NCBI RefSeq assembly: GCF_019703515.2
Contig: NC_059348.1
Span: 25,512,656 to 25,576,655, forward strand
DNA: 64,000 nucleotides
Reading direction: 5' to 3'
DNA from: Myxocyprinus asiaticus
Taxonomy: Eukaryota > Chordata > Actinopteri > Cypriniformes > Catostomidae
Positions within the stretch are counted from its first letter, which is position 1. The number at the start of each line of letters is the position of its first letter. Shown piece after piece: positions 36,601 to 64,000 of this stretch. Below the pieces are notes generated by a model. It saw only the letters and a program-made list of their open reading frames with translations, searched no databases and was not told the origin of the DNA. A program made the position numbers and the translations under genes.

Positions 36601-39049
36601 TATTTCCAGCCCAACAACACCACAGTGACTGCTCGAATTTCAGCCTGTTTGGCAGACATCTCAGCCTGGATGAAGGAACACCACCTGCAACTTAACCCAG
36701 CGAAGACTGAGCTCCTCATCTTTCCAGCCAACCCTGCTGTTGAACACAACATCACCGTTCAGCTGGGTTCAACTACAGTAACGCCTTCCAAAATGGTCAG
36801 AAATATAGGGGTAACCATCGATAACAAACTAAATTTAACAGATCACATCTCAAAGACTGCAAGATCTTGTAGATTTACACTCTACAATATCAGGAAGATA
36901 AGACCCTTCTTCTCTGAACATGCCACACAACTTCTTGTTCAGTCACTTGTCATAACTATACTGGACTACTGTAATGCTCTTATTGCAGGCCTCCCTGCAT
37001 GTGCAATTAGACCCCTGCAAATGATCCAGAATGCAGCAGCACATCTGGTCTTTTATGAACCAAAGAGAGTGCATGTTACACCACTCCTTGTCTCTCTCCA
37101 CTGGCTGCCGGTTGATGCACGTATCAAATTCAAGGCTCTGATGCTGGCATACAGAACAGTCACTGGGTCTGCTCCAGCATACCTAAAATCATTTCTGCAG
37201 AGCTACGTTCCCACCAGAAGCCTGTGGTCGGCTAGTGAGCGGTGCCCTGTACCAGCACAAAGAGGCACCAAAAACACTTTCGGTTTCACTGTACCACATT
37301 GGTGGAATGACCTTCCCAACTCCATCTGTGAAGCACTCTCTGTCTTCAATTTTTTTTTCCTTAAAAACATCTTTTCCATGAGCACAACCATTCACTCATT
37401 AAAAAAAAAAAAAATAATAAAAAAATAAAATAATATATATTCTTGTGCACTCTAATCTGTCTTGGATACTACTATTCTGATGCTAGTGAAACTTTGTAAT
37501 GCAGCACTTTTCGTACCACTGTCTCAATATGAATCGCTTATGATGTATTATTCCTCTTTTGTAAGTTGCTTTGGATAAAAGCATCTTCCAAATGTAAATG
37601 TTAATGTAAATATCACTTCTGAAGAAGTCTTATGGATTACTTTTATGATGCCTTTATGTGCTTTTTGGAACTTCATAGTTTTGGCCCCTATTGACTTGCT
37701 TTGTATGGACCTAGAGAGCTGAAATATTCTTCTAAAAATCATCAGTTCAGCAGAAGAAAGAAAGTCATAGACATCTGGGATGGCATGAGGGTGAATAAAT
37801 GATGAGAGAATTTTCATTTTTGGGTGAACTATCCCTTTGATTTTTTTACTCCCCAAAGATTAGTTTAGTAATGATTTATAATCATTTAAGGAAATACATA
37901 TGGATACAATGTGGATCAAGCTTAAATGTCCTTTGTCACTTTACCCGTATTCACCCTATATTATGAAATTTGCAACATTTACAATCCACATTAAACATGA
38001 AATACCACTAGATAGAGGTAACACAAGACTGCCCTGGGAACTGAAATGATATTAGACTTTTTAAATTACACCAGTAAACACTCAGCTTTGGCAGCCATAA
38101 AAAAATACTAAAACTACAACTAAACTGAAACTACAAAACACTGAGAAAACAAAAACTAAACTAAAACTAACAAACTGTGAAAAATAACAAAAAGTAAACT
38201 CAATTATTATTATGACAAATTGATTATAAAATAGAAATAACAACTAAATCCAAAACTATAATAACACTGGTGTAACCTAATGTATTCAGGTTGATTGAGT
38301 GATGTTAAATAATATTTTTGACTTGAATAAAACCAGTTAATTTAGATGTTACCACATGAAGCACATTTTCTTTACCATTTTCTCAGTGTGACATATGAGT
38401 GAGAATACTAATGTTAATATATCATATATCTGTTTGCTGTACAGTGGTGAAGGAGGCAGCCAGCCTGAAGAAGAACAACCTGTTTGCTGACAGTACTGAC
38501 CTGCACTGTGTTAGTCAGAGCAGCTTAGCTGAAAACCGGATGTCCCCACTTTCTGCCCCATCCAGCCCGCCCAAAGAATTGGCATCTGTGGCTCTCTCTC
38601 AACAGGCTGAGCAGAAGACCACTTCTCCATTAGAAGAAACGATCATTGAAGAGACCCATCAGAAACATGATCCTTCAGTCATTCCTGTGGTGAAGATTAT
38701 AGTATGTTCTCCAGAGCCTTTGGAACCTATATCACAATCAAGTGTTGCTGCAACAGTTCAGCCAGATGTTCCATCAACAATACTTAACAATTCATCTACT
38801 GTTCTTGAGGTGACTTCTTCCTCTGATGCCAAAACAGTCACATCTGATACCTCCACTCCCAAACCTGACATCTCAGAGACTAATGCAGTATCAAACACAT
38901 CTGATGCACCTACAACTAATCTAGATGGTTCCTCAATTAATTCTAAAACCATCTTATCTGCAGAGGATTCATCTTCATCAGGACCAGAGAAACCTTCTGA
39001 AGTGCAGGAGGGAGTTGAAGAGGAACCTTCATCTGAGAGTCAGTGTTAA
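15557..39049 (+). CDS. niban1: niban1 (FAM129A family), exons 2-14, with truncated C-terminus
   Basis: Thirteen exons join in one frame: 15557-15687, 15965-16093, 16176-16290, 17690-17854, 19148-19263, 26431-26535, 27154-27316, 29988-30175, 30458-30604, 31352-31462, 31579-31686, 35043-35154 and 38445-39049. They give 730 codons plus the stop, and every junction is GT/AG in matching phase. The product is the cytoplasmic Niban family protein: an N-terminal segment, a PH domain (roughly exons 3-5), then a long helical region, then an acidic disordered tail. Known for the family: stress-induced, affects translation control and cell death. Family hallmarks seen: [45 protein letters not shown] and [13 protein letters not shown]. 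Exon 1 is not visible. The tail is shorter than in mammals because of a stop at 39047; the sequence beyond looks like former coding DNA. Assignment to niban1 rather than niban2 or niban3 rests on overall match and the long tail. Confidence 0.93.
15965..16093 (+). CDS. niban1: niban1 exon 3
   Basis: 43 codons between a CCACAG acceptor and a GTATTC donor. Includes [19 protein letters not shown], the start of the PH-like fold. Confidence 0.92.
16176..16290 (+). CDS. niban1: niban1 exon 4
   Basis: Follows an 82-base intron. Contains [16 protein letters not shown] and FPDPN, conserved PH-domain strands of the family. Ends in phase 1 at a GTGGGT donor. Confidence 0.92.
16291..17689 (+). other. niban1 intron 4
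   Basis: Holds the TA-flanked DNA transposon at 16409-17221; the remainder shows no gene. Confidence 0.85.
16409..17221. mobile_element. TA-flanked non-autonomous DNA transposon, copy 1
   Basis: An 813-bp element with inverted ends GGGTACAACGGGGCTAAAG and CTTTAGCCCCGCTGTACCC, flanked by TA at 16407-16408 and 17222-17223. It has a second copy of the GGCTAAAGGC motif inside near 16640. It is the reverse-orientation relative of 31884-34316. About 200 bp of CpG-rich sequence (roughly 16430-16630) is absent from the other copy and may be an insertion. No transposase. Superfamily not recognised. Confidence 0.85.
17690..17854 (+). CDS. niban1: niban1 exon 5
   Basis: 165 bases, phase 1 at both ends. 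Reads [19 protein letters not shown] then [13 protein letters not shown], the last part of the PH domain with its C-terminal helix ([12 protein letters not shown]). Confidence 0.93.
17855..19147 (+). other. niban1 intron 5
   Basis: No exon, RNA gene or named repeat seen; ends in a CT-rich tract (19098-19146) before the acceptor. Confidence 0.7.
19148..19263 (+). CDS. niban1: niban1 exon 6
   Basis: Reads [18 protein letters not shown] and [12 protein letters not shown], a strongly conserved Niban segment. TCTCCAG acceptor, GTGGGC donor. Confidence 0.94.
19730..21330. repeat. CpG-richer insert, possible LTR or leader remnant
   Basis: Base composition changes from AT-rich flank to a CpG-containing stretch. 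It carries a 132-codon open frame on plus (20014-20412) and a 147-codon frame on minus (19965-20408), neither recognised. An AATAAA lies near 21197. The LTR idea rests only on composition and that possible polyadenylation signal; no partner copy is present. Confidence 0.3.
21020..21075. repeat. AC-rich microsatellite
   Basis: CACACA runs separated by TG, in a 14-16 base higher-order repeat (CACTGTCACACACA units). Confidence 0.9.
21430..21800. repeat. AT-rich degenerate tandem repeat
   Basis: Three or four imperfect repeats of a roughly 110-base unit containing ATAATTATCTTTGAT, TTGTTGATTT and CATCAATGTTCTATTG. Non-coding. Confidence 0.6.
22085..22405 (-). repeat. 3' LTR of the gypsy-like element, truncated
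   Basis: Direct repeat of the start of the right LTR, from TGTCAC to the block ending ACTTCACACTAAAC; after that the sequence passes straight into pol coding DNA. Confidence 0.75.
22394..23341 (-). pseudogene. Gypsy-like pol remnant: reverse transcriptase, partial RNase H, chromodomain
   Basis: A 315-codon open frame. From its start: the reverse transcriptase palm with the catalytic YLDDILIFS box, the thumb ([19 protein letters not shown]), then the start of RNase H ([19 protein letters not shown]). It then jumps directly to a chromodomain ([19 protein letters not shown]). The rest of RNase H and the whole integrase core are missing, so about a kilobase of pol was deleted in frame. The upstream RT fingers and protease are also absent or broken. 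It encodes no functional polymerase. Confidence 0.88.
23766..24002 (-). pseudogene. Gag-like fragment of the gypsy-like element
   Basis: Short open stretch with [18 protein letters not shown] and [17 protein letters not shown], the layout of the gag region of fish gypsy elements, where a retrotrans_gag-type domain is expected. Flanking frames contain stops. Confidence 0.65.
24147..24167. repeat. Poly-G tract
   Basis: A run of about 14 G within the gag region of the LTR element; a likely place for replication slippage or assembly error. Confidence 0.9.
24375..24963 (-). repeat. 5' LTR of the gypsy-like element
   Basis: About 589 bp. On the minus strand it begins TGTCATGGCTCTGGCG. It shares its inner part with the truncated 3' LTR. 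Confidence 0.75.
25138..25360 (+). repeat. Fragment of the dispersed repeat seen at 4893-5937
   Basis: Begins TTTAAAGGTGCACTTAGTA and shares the internal order of motifs with the minus strand of 5745-5935. One arm only. Confidence 0.55.
26431..26535 (+). CDS. niban1: niban1 exon 7
   Basis: 35 codons, phase 0 both ends. Reads [19 protein letters not shown] then basic [12 protein letters not shown], a Niban signature. Acceptor CTGCAG, donor GTCAGT. Confidence 0.95.
26536..27153 (+). other. niban1 intron 7
   Basis: 618 bases with no feature beyond splice signals. Confidence 0.8.
27154..27316 (+). CDS. niban1: niban1 exon 8
   Basis: Reads [19 protein letters not shown] and [19 protein letters not shown], predicted helical. 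Ends in phase 1 at GTATGG. Confidence 0.94.
27441..29607. mobile_element. hAT-like non-autonomous element with a nested SINE
   Basis: Flanked by the same 8-9 bases, ATAACCCA(A), at 27433 and 29608. The ends are imperfect inverted repeats: CAGTGGCATGCACAGAC and, from the right, TGTGACGTGCTCAGAAC. Both ends are followed by a GGGGC-rich block. An 8-base target site and CAGTGGC-type ends point to hAT. No transposase frame survives. Confidence 0.65.
28304..28795 (+). mobile_element. tRNA-derived SINE, about 490 bp
   Basis: Starts with a tRNA-like head: A-box-like GAGCTCAGCGAGT and B-box-like GAGTTGGAATCC. It then has the long body found in many ostariophysan genomes (GGCCCGGTTGCTAGGGAGGG, ATGCGCGGATTGACATCTCA) and an AAATAAAAA tail. 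Direct repeats ACTACTCGCCTC and ACTACTTGCCTC bracket it. Not a functional tRNA gene: no cloverleaf is preserved. Confidence 0.8.
29988..30175 (+). CDS. niban1: niban1 exon 9
   Basis: Reads [19 protein letters not shown], the most diagnostic Niban block, then [18 protein letters not shown]. Acceptor TTTTAAG, donor GTAAGC. Confidence 0.95.
30458..30604 (+). CDS. niban1: niban1 exon 10
   Basis: 49 codons: [19 protein letters not shown], then [12 protein letters not shown] and CTQSQMQQ. Phase 0 both ends. Confidence 0.94.
30605..31351 (+). other. niban1 intron 10
   Basis: Carries a cluster of ACCATGG/CTACAGTAACC repeats (30762-31045); otherwise plain AT-rich. Confidence 0.75.
30762..31045. repeat. 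Interspersed ACCATGGT and TTACTACAGTAACC repeats
   Basis: Alternating imperfect copies of ACCATGGTTTTTACTACAG and AACTATGGTATTTGTAGTAA; many units are self-complementary, so the whole can fold on itself. Seen also as a short run near 27740. Confidence 0.7.
31352..31462 (+). CDS. niban1: niban1 exon 11
   Basis: 37 codons: [17 protein letters not shown] then [10 protein letters not shown]. Phase 0. Confidence 0.94.
31579..31686 (+). CDS. niban1: niban1 exon 12
   Basis: 36 codons after a 116-base intron: [19 protein letters not shown], a family hallmark, then [16 protein letters not shown]. Confidence 0.95.
32126..33711 (-). mobile_element. Sleeping Beauty-type Tc1 transposon, full length
   Basis: 1586 bp flanked by TA. 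The ends begin CAGTTGAAGTC and carry the inner direct repeat CAGAAGTTTAC (near 32330), the IR/DR layout of this group. The transposase on the minus strand is broken. The site before insertion is represented in copy 1 of the surrounding element (ATAGTTATAGG, on the minus strand near 16940-16955). Confidence 0.92.
32349..33370 (-). pseudogene. Sleeping Beauty-type transposase pseudogene A
   Basis: From an ATG at 33370. The first open part (33055-33390) has the paired DNA-binding region: [19 protein letters not shown], then [17 protein letters not shown]. The middle and C-terminal catalytic parts are split between frames; [19 protein letters not shown] is seen at 32635-32817. Expected length about 340 codons; several frameshifts and stops. 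Dead copy. Confidence 0.88.
34513..34765 (+). mobile_element. tRNA-derived SINE
   Basis: Head GGGGGCAGTGGTGGCTCAG with A-box-like TGGCTCAGCAGTTAAGG and B-box-like GGTTCAAGCCCC, a conserved body (TTGGGCCCTTGAGCAAGGCC) and a tail with AATAAATAC. The B box makes a pol III promoter plausible; it is not a tRNA gene. Confidence 0.8.
35043..35154 (+). CDS. niban1: niban1 exon 13
   Basis: Reads [19 protein letters not shown] then [18 protein letters not shown], ending in phase 1 at GTAAAC. Confidence 0.95.
36386..37428 (+). pseudogene. LINE reverse transcriptase C-terminal part, frameshifted
   Basis: Two overlapping frames. The first (to about 36600) reads [26 protein letters not shown] and the catalytic-box region HCFTDDSL. 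The second (from about 36600) carries the thumb and C-terminal region: [43 protein letters not shown] and [15 protein letters not shown]. The second Asp-Asp box normally reads ADD; here it is TDD and the frame changes just after it. L2/CR1-group similarity judged by eye. Confidence 0.85.
36386..37609 (+). mobile_element. L2-type LINE, 5' truncated
   Basis: Bounded by the 7-base target duplication ATATCAC (36379-36385 and 37610-37616). It holds the end of a reverse transcriptase gene and finishes with a tail containing GTAAGTTGCTTTGGATAAAA and ATGTAA-like repeats. 1224 bp of a normally multi-kilobase element. Confidence 0.88.
38445..39049 (+). CDS. niban1: niban1 exon 14 (last coding exon, early stop)
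   Basis: Begins [16 protein letters not shown], the end of the conserved region, then about 185 residues of low-complexity Ser/Thr/Pro/Glu-rich tail. Ends SSESQC and TAA at 39047-39049. The tail shows no fold or motif. A single extra base near 39043 would explain the stop, because the next frame continues in the same style. Confidence 0.9.
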
Positions 39050-39585
39050 GCCAGTAGTCCTTATTCCTGTTAGTTCTGACTGAGCCATCTATCTCAACTC
39101 AGAAGGAAGTGTTACAGAGGCATCTGAACCAGTGACTGTTGATGCTACTCTGTGTGTTAGTGCTGCAACAGATCATTAGAATAGAGAAATCCAACCGGAC
39201 TCTACCTCAAATATCATTTAATTTCACCCAGATGTATGTGTTAAAGACGCTGACATAGAGACTCCAGAGGAAGCCAGGGCTTCCACTGGGAACACTGTGG
39301 ATAACAGAGCTTGTGAGGCAGTGCCATCTAGTGTTGAGAATAGAAATTAAGGGCAAGACACCAGCCATGTGGATGTTTCTACTCTTGACTCTGTTCCTGA
39401 TGTTCCAATGGGGAGCGCTGTTGCTTTAACATCAGATCTGGAGAACCACAGTGACACCGCAACAGGACTGCACTGCTGGGGATGTAGACACAGAGGATAC
39501 CACTGACAGTGTGAAGGCAATCAGAGATCTCATCACGAAGGTAATCAAGGTAGAGGACACTGTAAGACCTTGCGTTGAAAACTAA
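39050..39585 (+). pseudogene. Decayed extension of the niban1 C-terminal tail
   Basis: The frame one base over from the exon runs from 39045 to 39503 with long open pieces of acidic, Ser/Thr-rich text and in-frame stops at 39081, 39177, 39219 and 39348. The next frame then runs to a TAA at 39583 and includes DSVKAIRDLITKVIKVED, which looks like the conserved end of fish Niban tails. I read this as former coding sequence now largely outside the open frame, acting as 3' UTR. It cannot be excluded that it is a poorly assembled intact exon. Confidence 0.75.
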
Positions 39586-41801
39586 CAATGTTTGCATTTT
39601 AATGCCATAATTTTTTTTTGGAAAACTTCAGTTATATCAGTATTTTATCAATAATCCAATTGTTGACGTCACATGGTTTGGCATGTAATTCTTTTTTAAA
39701 AACTCACATAGTAACCAAGTGCCTGTGTAAGCAGGATTTATATAACTTTTCTATTAACAATTAATCTTGTATCATATTGAGAAAAAAAAGACGGCTGTTT
39801 ATTTGTACTTGCAGTTTGTATTTTTAATCAGTATTATGTCAATGCTTAAATGTAATATTGACACATTTTTCTTTATTTTTTAAACATTATGAGCCCCCCC
39901 CCCCCAAAAAAAAAAAAAATTTTTTAGATGGTATACAAATGTTTTTAGGGGACTGATAATTTATTAACGTGTTGTACTGGCCTATGCATACAATTAATTT
40001 GTTATAGTTAACAATTCGAATCAGATAATCATATCGTTAGGAAACAATAAAACAATTATGTACCATGTTGATGATTTTCTTCTCAGTTTTGAAAATTGAG
40101 ATACTATTTGTAGATACTGTATATGTTGCTTGTCATTCATTATCACTGACAGAGTCTCTAAAATAAATTTCCACAAAACAAAGTTCATCAGTGCTTTTTT
40201 ATTTCTTCTGTTTGCAGTTAAGGACAATTCACATTAATTTGTCAGATTCACAGGATCATTATAGCAGCAAAAGCCAAGATCTTAGGAGGCACCTTTTGAG
40301 TCCTGAAATAGAGCTTTCCTGAATTCCATTGAGAATTAAAATTTACTTACATTTACAGTACTGTGTTTTTCAAAAGTAACACTTAAAAATGAATGGACAG
40401 GCTACATCTCAATCAGCAACATACAGAAACAAAGTACAAAAGATTACATAAAAGTTAACAGGCAGCATTTAGCACCCTACTTCTTAAAAAGTAGTTTAAG
40501 ACTCAATGATTCTTACAGCAGTGAATCCTGTATTCCTGATTAAGTAGTCAATTTAATTCATAAATATCTCCTGGGAATAGTGCCTACATATATAATCATT
40601 GATAGACACTAGGCATGGAACACAAAGGTTTTGCAATTACACATGAAAAGTAGTGCAACGCAATTTATTTGTACAAATATTGAGCGAATGAGGTTCCATT
40701 TTTATAAAGCTGTATATGCAATTAGTCAGTGGTTCATATATTTAAACAGTCTTCTTTGATTAATGTGCACTGGATATAGGGATATTCAATTACTGGCCAA
40801 GAGTTCATTATCCCACAAACTCTTATAGGATAAATGTTAGTTGGTTAATTGATTACATTTTAACGGCTGATTATGGCAAATCTGTTTGGAATTCATGTAG
40901 TTAATATAAATATGGGAAGAGATTTATTCCAGTTTAGGGAATATACAGGACGTACTACTAAAGTGCACTCCCTAAAACCTTTTTTTTTTTTTTTTTTATA
41001 AATTAAGACTATTCTGAAATGAAAATGTAACCTTGTGATCAATCATAAGAAACTTTTCTTTCATTTGAGGCAACTCTGGAGCATGCAGCACAATTCTGCT
41101 GTTCTGTGTTTATGTCTGGAATGCGGGTTTAAAGCCCACTGCTATCCCTGAACCACAGAGCTTCTGGTAACAATTTATAATAACTTCCATTAATAAAATA
41201 AATAAGCATTTTTACAGTATATAATGCTAACCAATTATTACTTCATGTACATAATAGTTAAAATGTCATGATTTTCATACACAGTAACCCCATTAAGTAT
41301 TTTGACACTTATTCCACACACAAAAAAAAAGTGGCATTCCACTACATGACAAAATATCAAACCAAGTGGCATTTACAGTATTTTTAAGAGAGATTGCACA
41401 AGCACATATTTTCAAGCAAAATTTTTATTTTTTGCAATATCATTCGTTTTATATTTAAAATTATAAAAAAAATGATATACTGCAATTTGTTTGCAAATCC
41501 CACTTGGTTTGGCACTGCATTTTGTGATTTAATTTAATTAAATGTATACATTGTTAAGCCTGACGTAGTGTGCAAAAGTGTCCAAATACTTTCTGGGGAC
41601 ACATTCATATTTGAATTTACATGAAGTACTGCTATGTTAAACTTTATATAGTGTTTGTTAATGACTCAGTGAAGTTATTATGAAGCATTACCAAGTATTT
41701 TGCACTGAGATGGGCTGGTATGGAGTGCTTGAGTTTGTTTCCCATTCTGGAAGATAAACATTTACTTGTAGCGAGATGAAGATGTAATTAACACAGCGGC
41801 T
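39586..41801. other. Convergent intergenic region between niban1 and kifap3
   Basis: No exon. Possible niban1 polyadenylation signals AATAAA at 40046-40051 and 40162-40167. A minus-strand AATAAA near 41426 could serve kifap3. Homopolymers: C then A then T runs at 39893-39927 and a T run at 40979-40998. A MITE sits at 41297-41591. Confidence 0.6.
41297..41591. mobile_element. Small palindromic MITE
   Basis: Ends AAGTATTTTGACACTT and its inverse AAGTGTCCAAATACTT; inside, AACCAAGTGGCATTT pairs with CCACTTGGTTTGGCA. A half copy lies at about 43197-43274. Non-coding. Confidence 0.7.

Positions 41802-64000
<22,199 letters not shown>

Larger units (their letters stand above)
35888..37839. mobile_element. 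TTAA-type palindromic MITE split by a LINE, third layer
   Basis: Same family as 7553-9230: left arm has CATGCCATCCCAGATGTGTA and its inverse is in the right arm. The centre matches 8960-9010 (GGACTTAAATATTGATCTG). The LINE interrupts it after CCTATCATATCAC. Confidence 0.8.
35459..37955. mobile_element. Element with GGTGAATATGGGCAAAGTGG ends, second layer
   Basis: Left end AGGTGAATATGGGCAAAGTG near 35459; right end GTCACTTTACCCGTATTCACC near 37955 (inverted, a few mismatches), with TA at both tips. Interior outside the nested MITE is unrecognised AT-rich sequence. Confidence 0.6.
35287..38269. mobile_element. A-rich palindromic element, outermost layer
   Basis: Ends CAGTGTTATTATAGTTAAC (35287) and its inverse AACTATAATAACACTG (to 38269). 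Both arms are rich in AAAACTAAAA units. Non-coding apart from what is nested in it. Confidence 0.7.
35155..38444 (+). other. niban1 intron 13, four-deep repeat nest
   Basis: From outside in: an A-rich palindromic element (35287-38269), a G-rich-ended element (about 35459-37955), a TTAA-type MITE (35888-37839) and an L2-type LINE (36386-37609). Confidence 0.75.

Noticed and set aside
39893..39927. C/A/T homopolymer run as a regulatory or structural element
   Set aside because: Likely slippage or assembly noise; no supporting context.

Overview
This 64 kb window is vertebrate genomic DNA, almost certainly from a teleost and probably a cyprinid. Two genes have spliced exons with GT/AG (and one AT/AG) introns. 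The rest is intron and intergenic DNA crowded with Tc1-like elements (including Sleeping Beauty-type IR/DR copies), palindromic MITEs, tRNA-derived SINEs, an L2-type LINE and a chromodomain Ty3/gypsy-like LTR element. The species call is inference from repeat content and protein similarity; no database was searched. There are no bacterial genes, CRISPR arrays or operons.

Plus strand, 15.56-39.05 kb: 13 consecutive coding exons (2 to 14) of niban1 (FAM129A family, PH-domain signalling and stress protein). All splice phases agree, giving about 730 residues; exon 1 was not found and probably lies upstream of the window. The last exon stops at 39047-39049, but about 530 bases downstream still read like the acidic, Ser/Thr-rich C-terminal tail, in shifted frames broken by stops.

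Minus strand, 62.53-41.80 kb: the last five coding exons of kifap3 (KAP3, accessory subunit of heterotrimeric kinesin-2). The armadillo-end exons are conserved, but the exon at 51481-51645 has a one-base deletion and, in the ancestral frame, a nonsense codon. The intron between 62427 and 61043 has the signals of a U12-type AT-AG intron. The genes converge tail-to-tail across about 2.2 kb. Both carry their visible lesions near the 3' end, which fits relaxed constraint on one copy of a duplicated (possibly polyploid) locus.

Repeat layout: 0-2.75 kb is an old Tc1 copy interrupted by a complete Tc1 element with an intact 345-codon transposase. 3.5-11 kb holds Tc1 and MITE fragments. 11-15.5 kb is largely featureless. 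niban1 introns 4, 6, 8, 12 and 13 hold most of the insertions, including a four-deep nest in intron 13. kifap3 introns hold a palindromic Tc1 derivative, two Sleeping Beauty-type copies, several MITEs, and a second, broken copy of the 1.1 kb Tc1 family in opposite orientation. Paired empty and filled sites inside the window fix the target duplications of three element types directly from the sequence.
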